14,868 nt of DNA. Source: Clostridiales bacterium. GTDB taxonomy: Bacteria; Bacillota; Clostridia; Oscillospirales; Oscillospiraceae. The first letter of the stretch is position 1; each line of letters opens with the position of its first letter. Shown here piece after piece: positions 14,565 through 14,868 of this stretch. A program made the translations under genes and the position numbers. The DNA lies in contig JAJQAS010000077.1 of the NCBI GenBank assembly GCA_021203685.1, positions 1-14,868 on the forward strand, given 5' to 3'. The notes under the pieces were generated by a model. That model did not search any database. It was not told the origin of the DNA and saw only the letters and a program-made list of their open reading frames with translations.

Positions 14565-14817
14565 GTTCTATTTTGAAATCCAAACGCATATCGCTTATCC
14601 CTCACTTTCTTTTGATTTTTGCTGCGGACACCTTTGCCCGCGCATTTGTGAAACGCCAATCTCAATATCGGTATCATCCGAGTGTCCTGCGGATGCAGAA
14701 TAGGGGGAAGGCTGAGGTAACGGGTCAGCTGCCGGGCCTCCACGAATGGGTGGAAGCTGTCGTTCGGTTTTGATTTTGGCTTTTCTTTTTGCTGAAATAA
14801 ATATACCACAGCCGCCC
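14565..14817. other. About 250 bases with no convincing gene
   Basis: I see no gene with a ribosome site here. There are spaced inverted repeats GGACAC...GTGTCC (about 14624-14690) and a nested pair CAGCT...AGCTG around TCCAC-GAATGG-GTGGA (about 14726-14759). An 89-codon leftward frame from GTG at 14809 into the terminator lacks a Shine-Dalgarno. Confidence 0.5.
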
Positions 14818-14868
14818 TGAAGTGCCCCCTGTCAAGTAGACAGTGAAAAAACGAAAGAAGATTTGCTT
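14818..14868. mobile_element. Probable terminal repeat of an IS3/IS150-like insertion sequence, cut by window edge
   Basis: TGAAGTGCCCCC begins at 14818, followed by a CAAGTAGACAG-type stretch (14833-14843) and an A-run. This resembles the ends of IS3/IS150-like elements, which typically begin TG, include a run of Cs and then an AGTxGACA-type motif. Only 51 bases are visible, and no transposase codons can be read. The call rests on recalled family appearance. Confidence 0.45.

Noticed and set aside
1..14868. CRISPR array, tRNA, rRNA, integrase or phage genes
   Set aside because: I saw no regularly spaced direct repeats, no tRNA-like cloverleaf or CCA-type ends, and no integrase or phage motifs in any frame.

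Overview
The window is GC-rich DNA with strong Shine-Dalgarno sites, TTG starts beside ATG starts, lipobox lipoproteins, an AgrC/LytTR-type two-component pair and sigma70-type promoters. This fits a Gram-positive anaerobe of the class Clostridia; an Oscillospiraceae-like gut bacterium is my inference and rests on no database search. There are ten real protein-coding genes (one entering from the left edge), no tRNA or rRNA, and no CRISPR array.

Left block (1-3181, + strand): the C-terminal end of a membrane-anchored surface protein, a lipoprotein substrate-binding protein of the iron/haem/B12 type, and an unusual lipoprotein sirohydrochlorin cobaltochelatase (CbiK family). The cobaltochelatase carries a C-terminal beta-rich domain that resembles the domain in the first protein. 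Together they look like a cell-surface module that binds, processes or imports metal-tetrapyrroles. A strong hairpin terminator ends this block. Next, a consensus promoter (TTGACA-17-TATAAT) drives a single-gene unit encoding a YdiB-like quinate/shikimate dehydrogenase (3421-4308), which ends at a long perfect palindromic terminator.

Middle block (4411-12971, - strand), in transcription order: a LytTR response regulator and a GHKL histidine kinase (ATGA overlap), then a very large membrane-anchored glycoside hydrolase family 3 (GH3) enzyme with reversed domain order, then a soluble GH3 beta-glucosidase with a C-terminal extension, then a GtrA-like membrane protein. The regulator operon has its own near-consensus promoter. 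A terminator-like hairpin separates it from the big GH3 gene, which has its own extended -10 promoter. The layout suggests that surface and intracellular glucosidases, and perhaps a lipid-linked sugar flippase-like protein, work together. Control by the neighbouring two-component system is plausible but unproven.

Right block (12972-14868): a 346-base divergent control region with back-to-back promoters and several hairpins, then a metal-dependent amidohydrolase of unknown substrate (13318-14475, +), then a bidirectional terminator. About 250 bases follow without a convincing gene. The last 51 bases resemble the terminal inverted repeat of an IS3/IS150-like insertion sequence that continues beyond the window.
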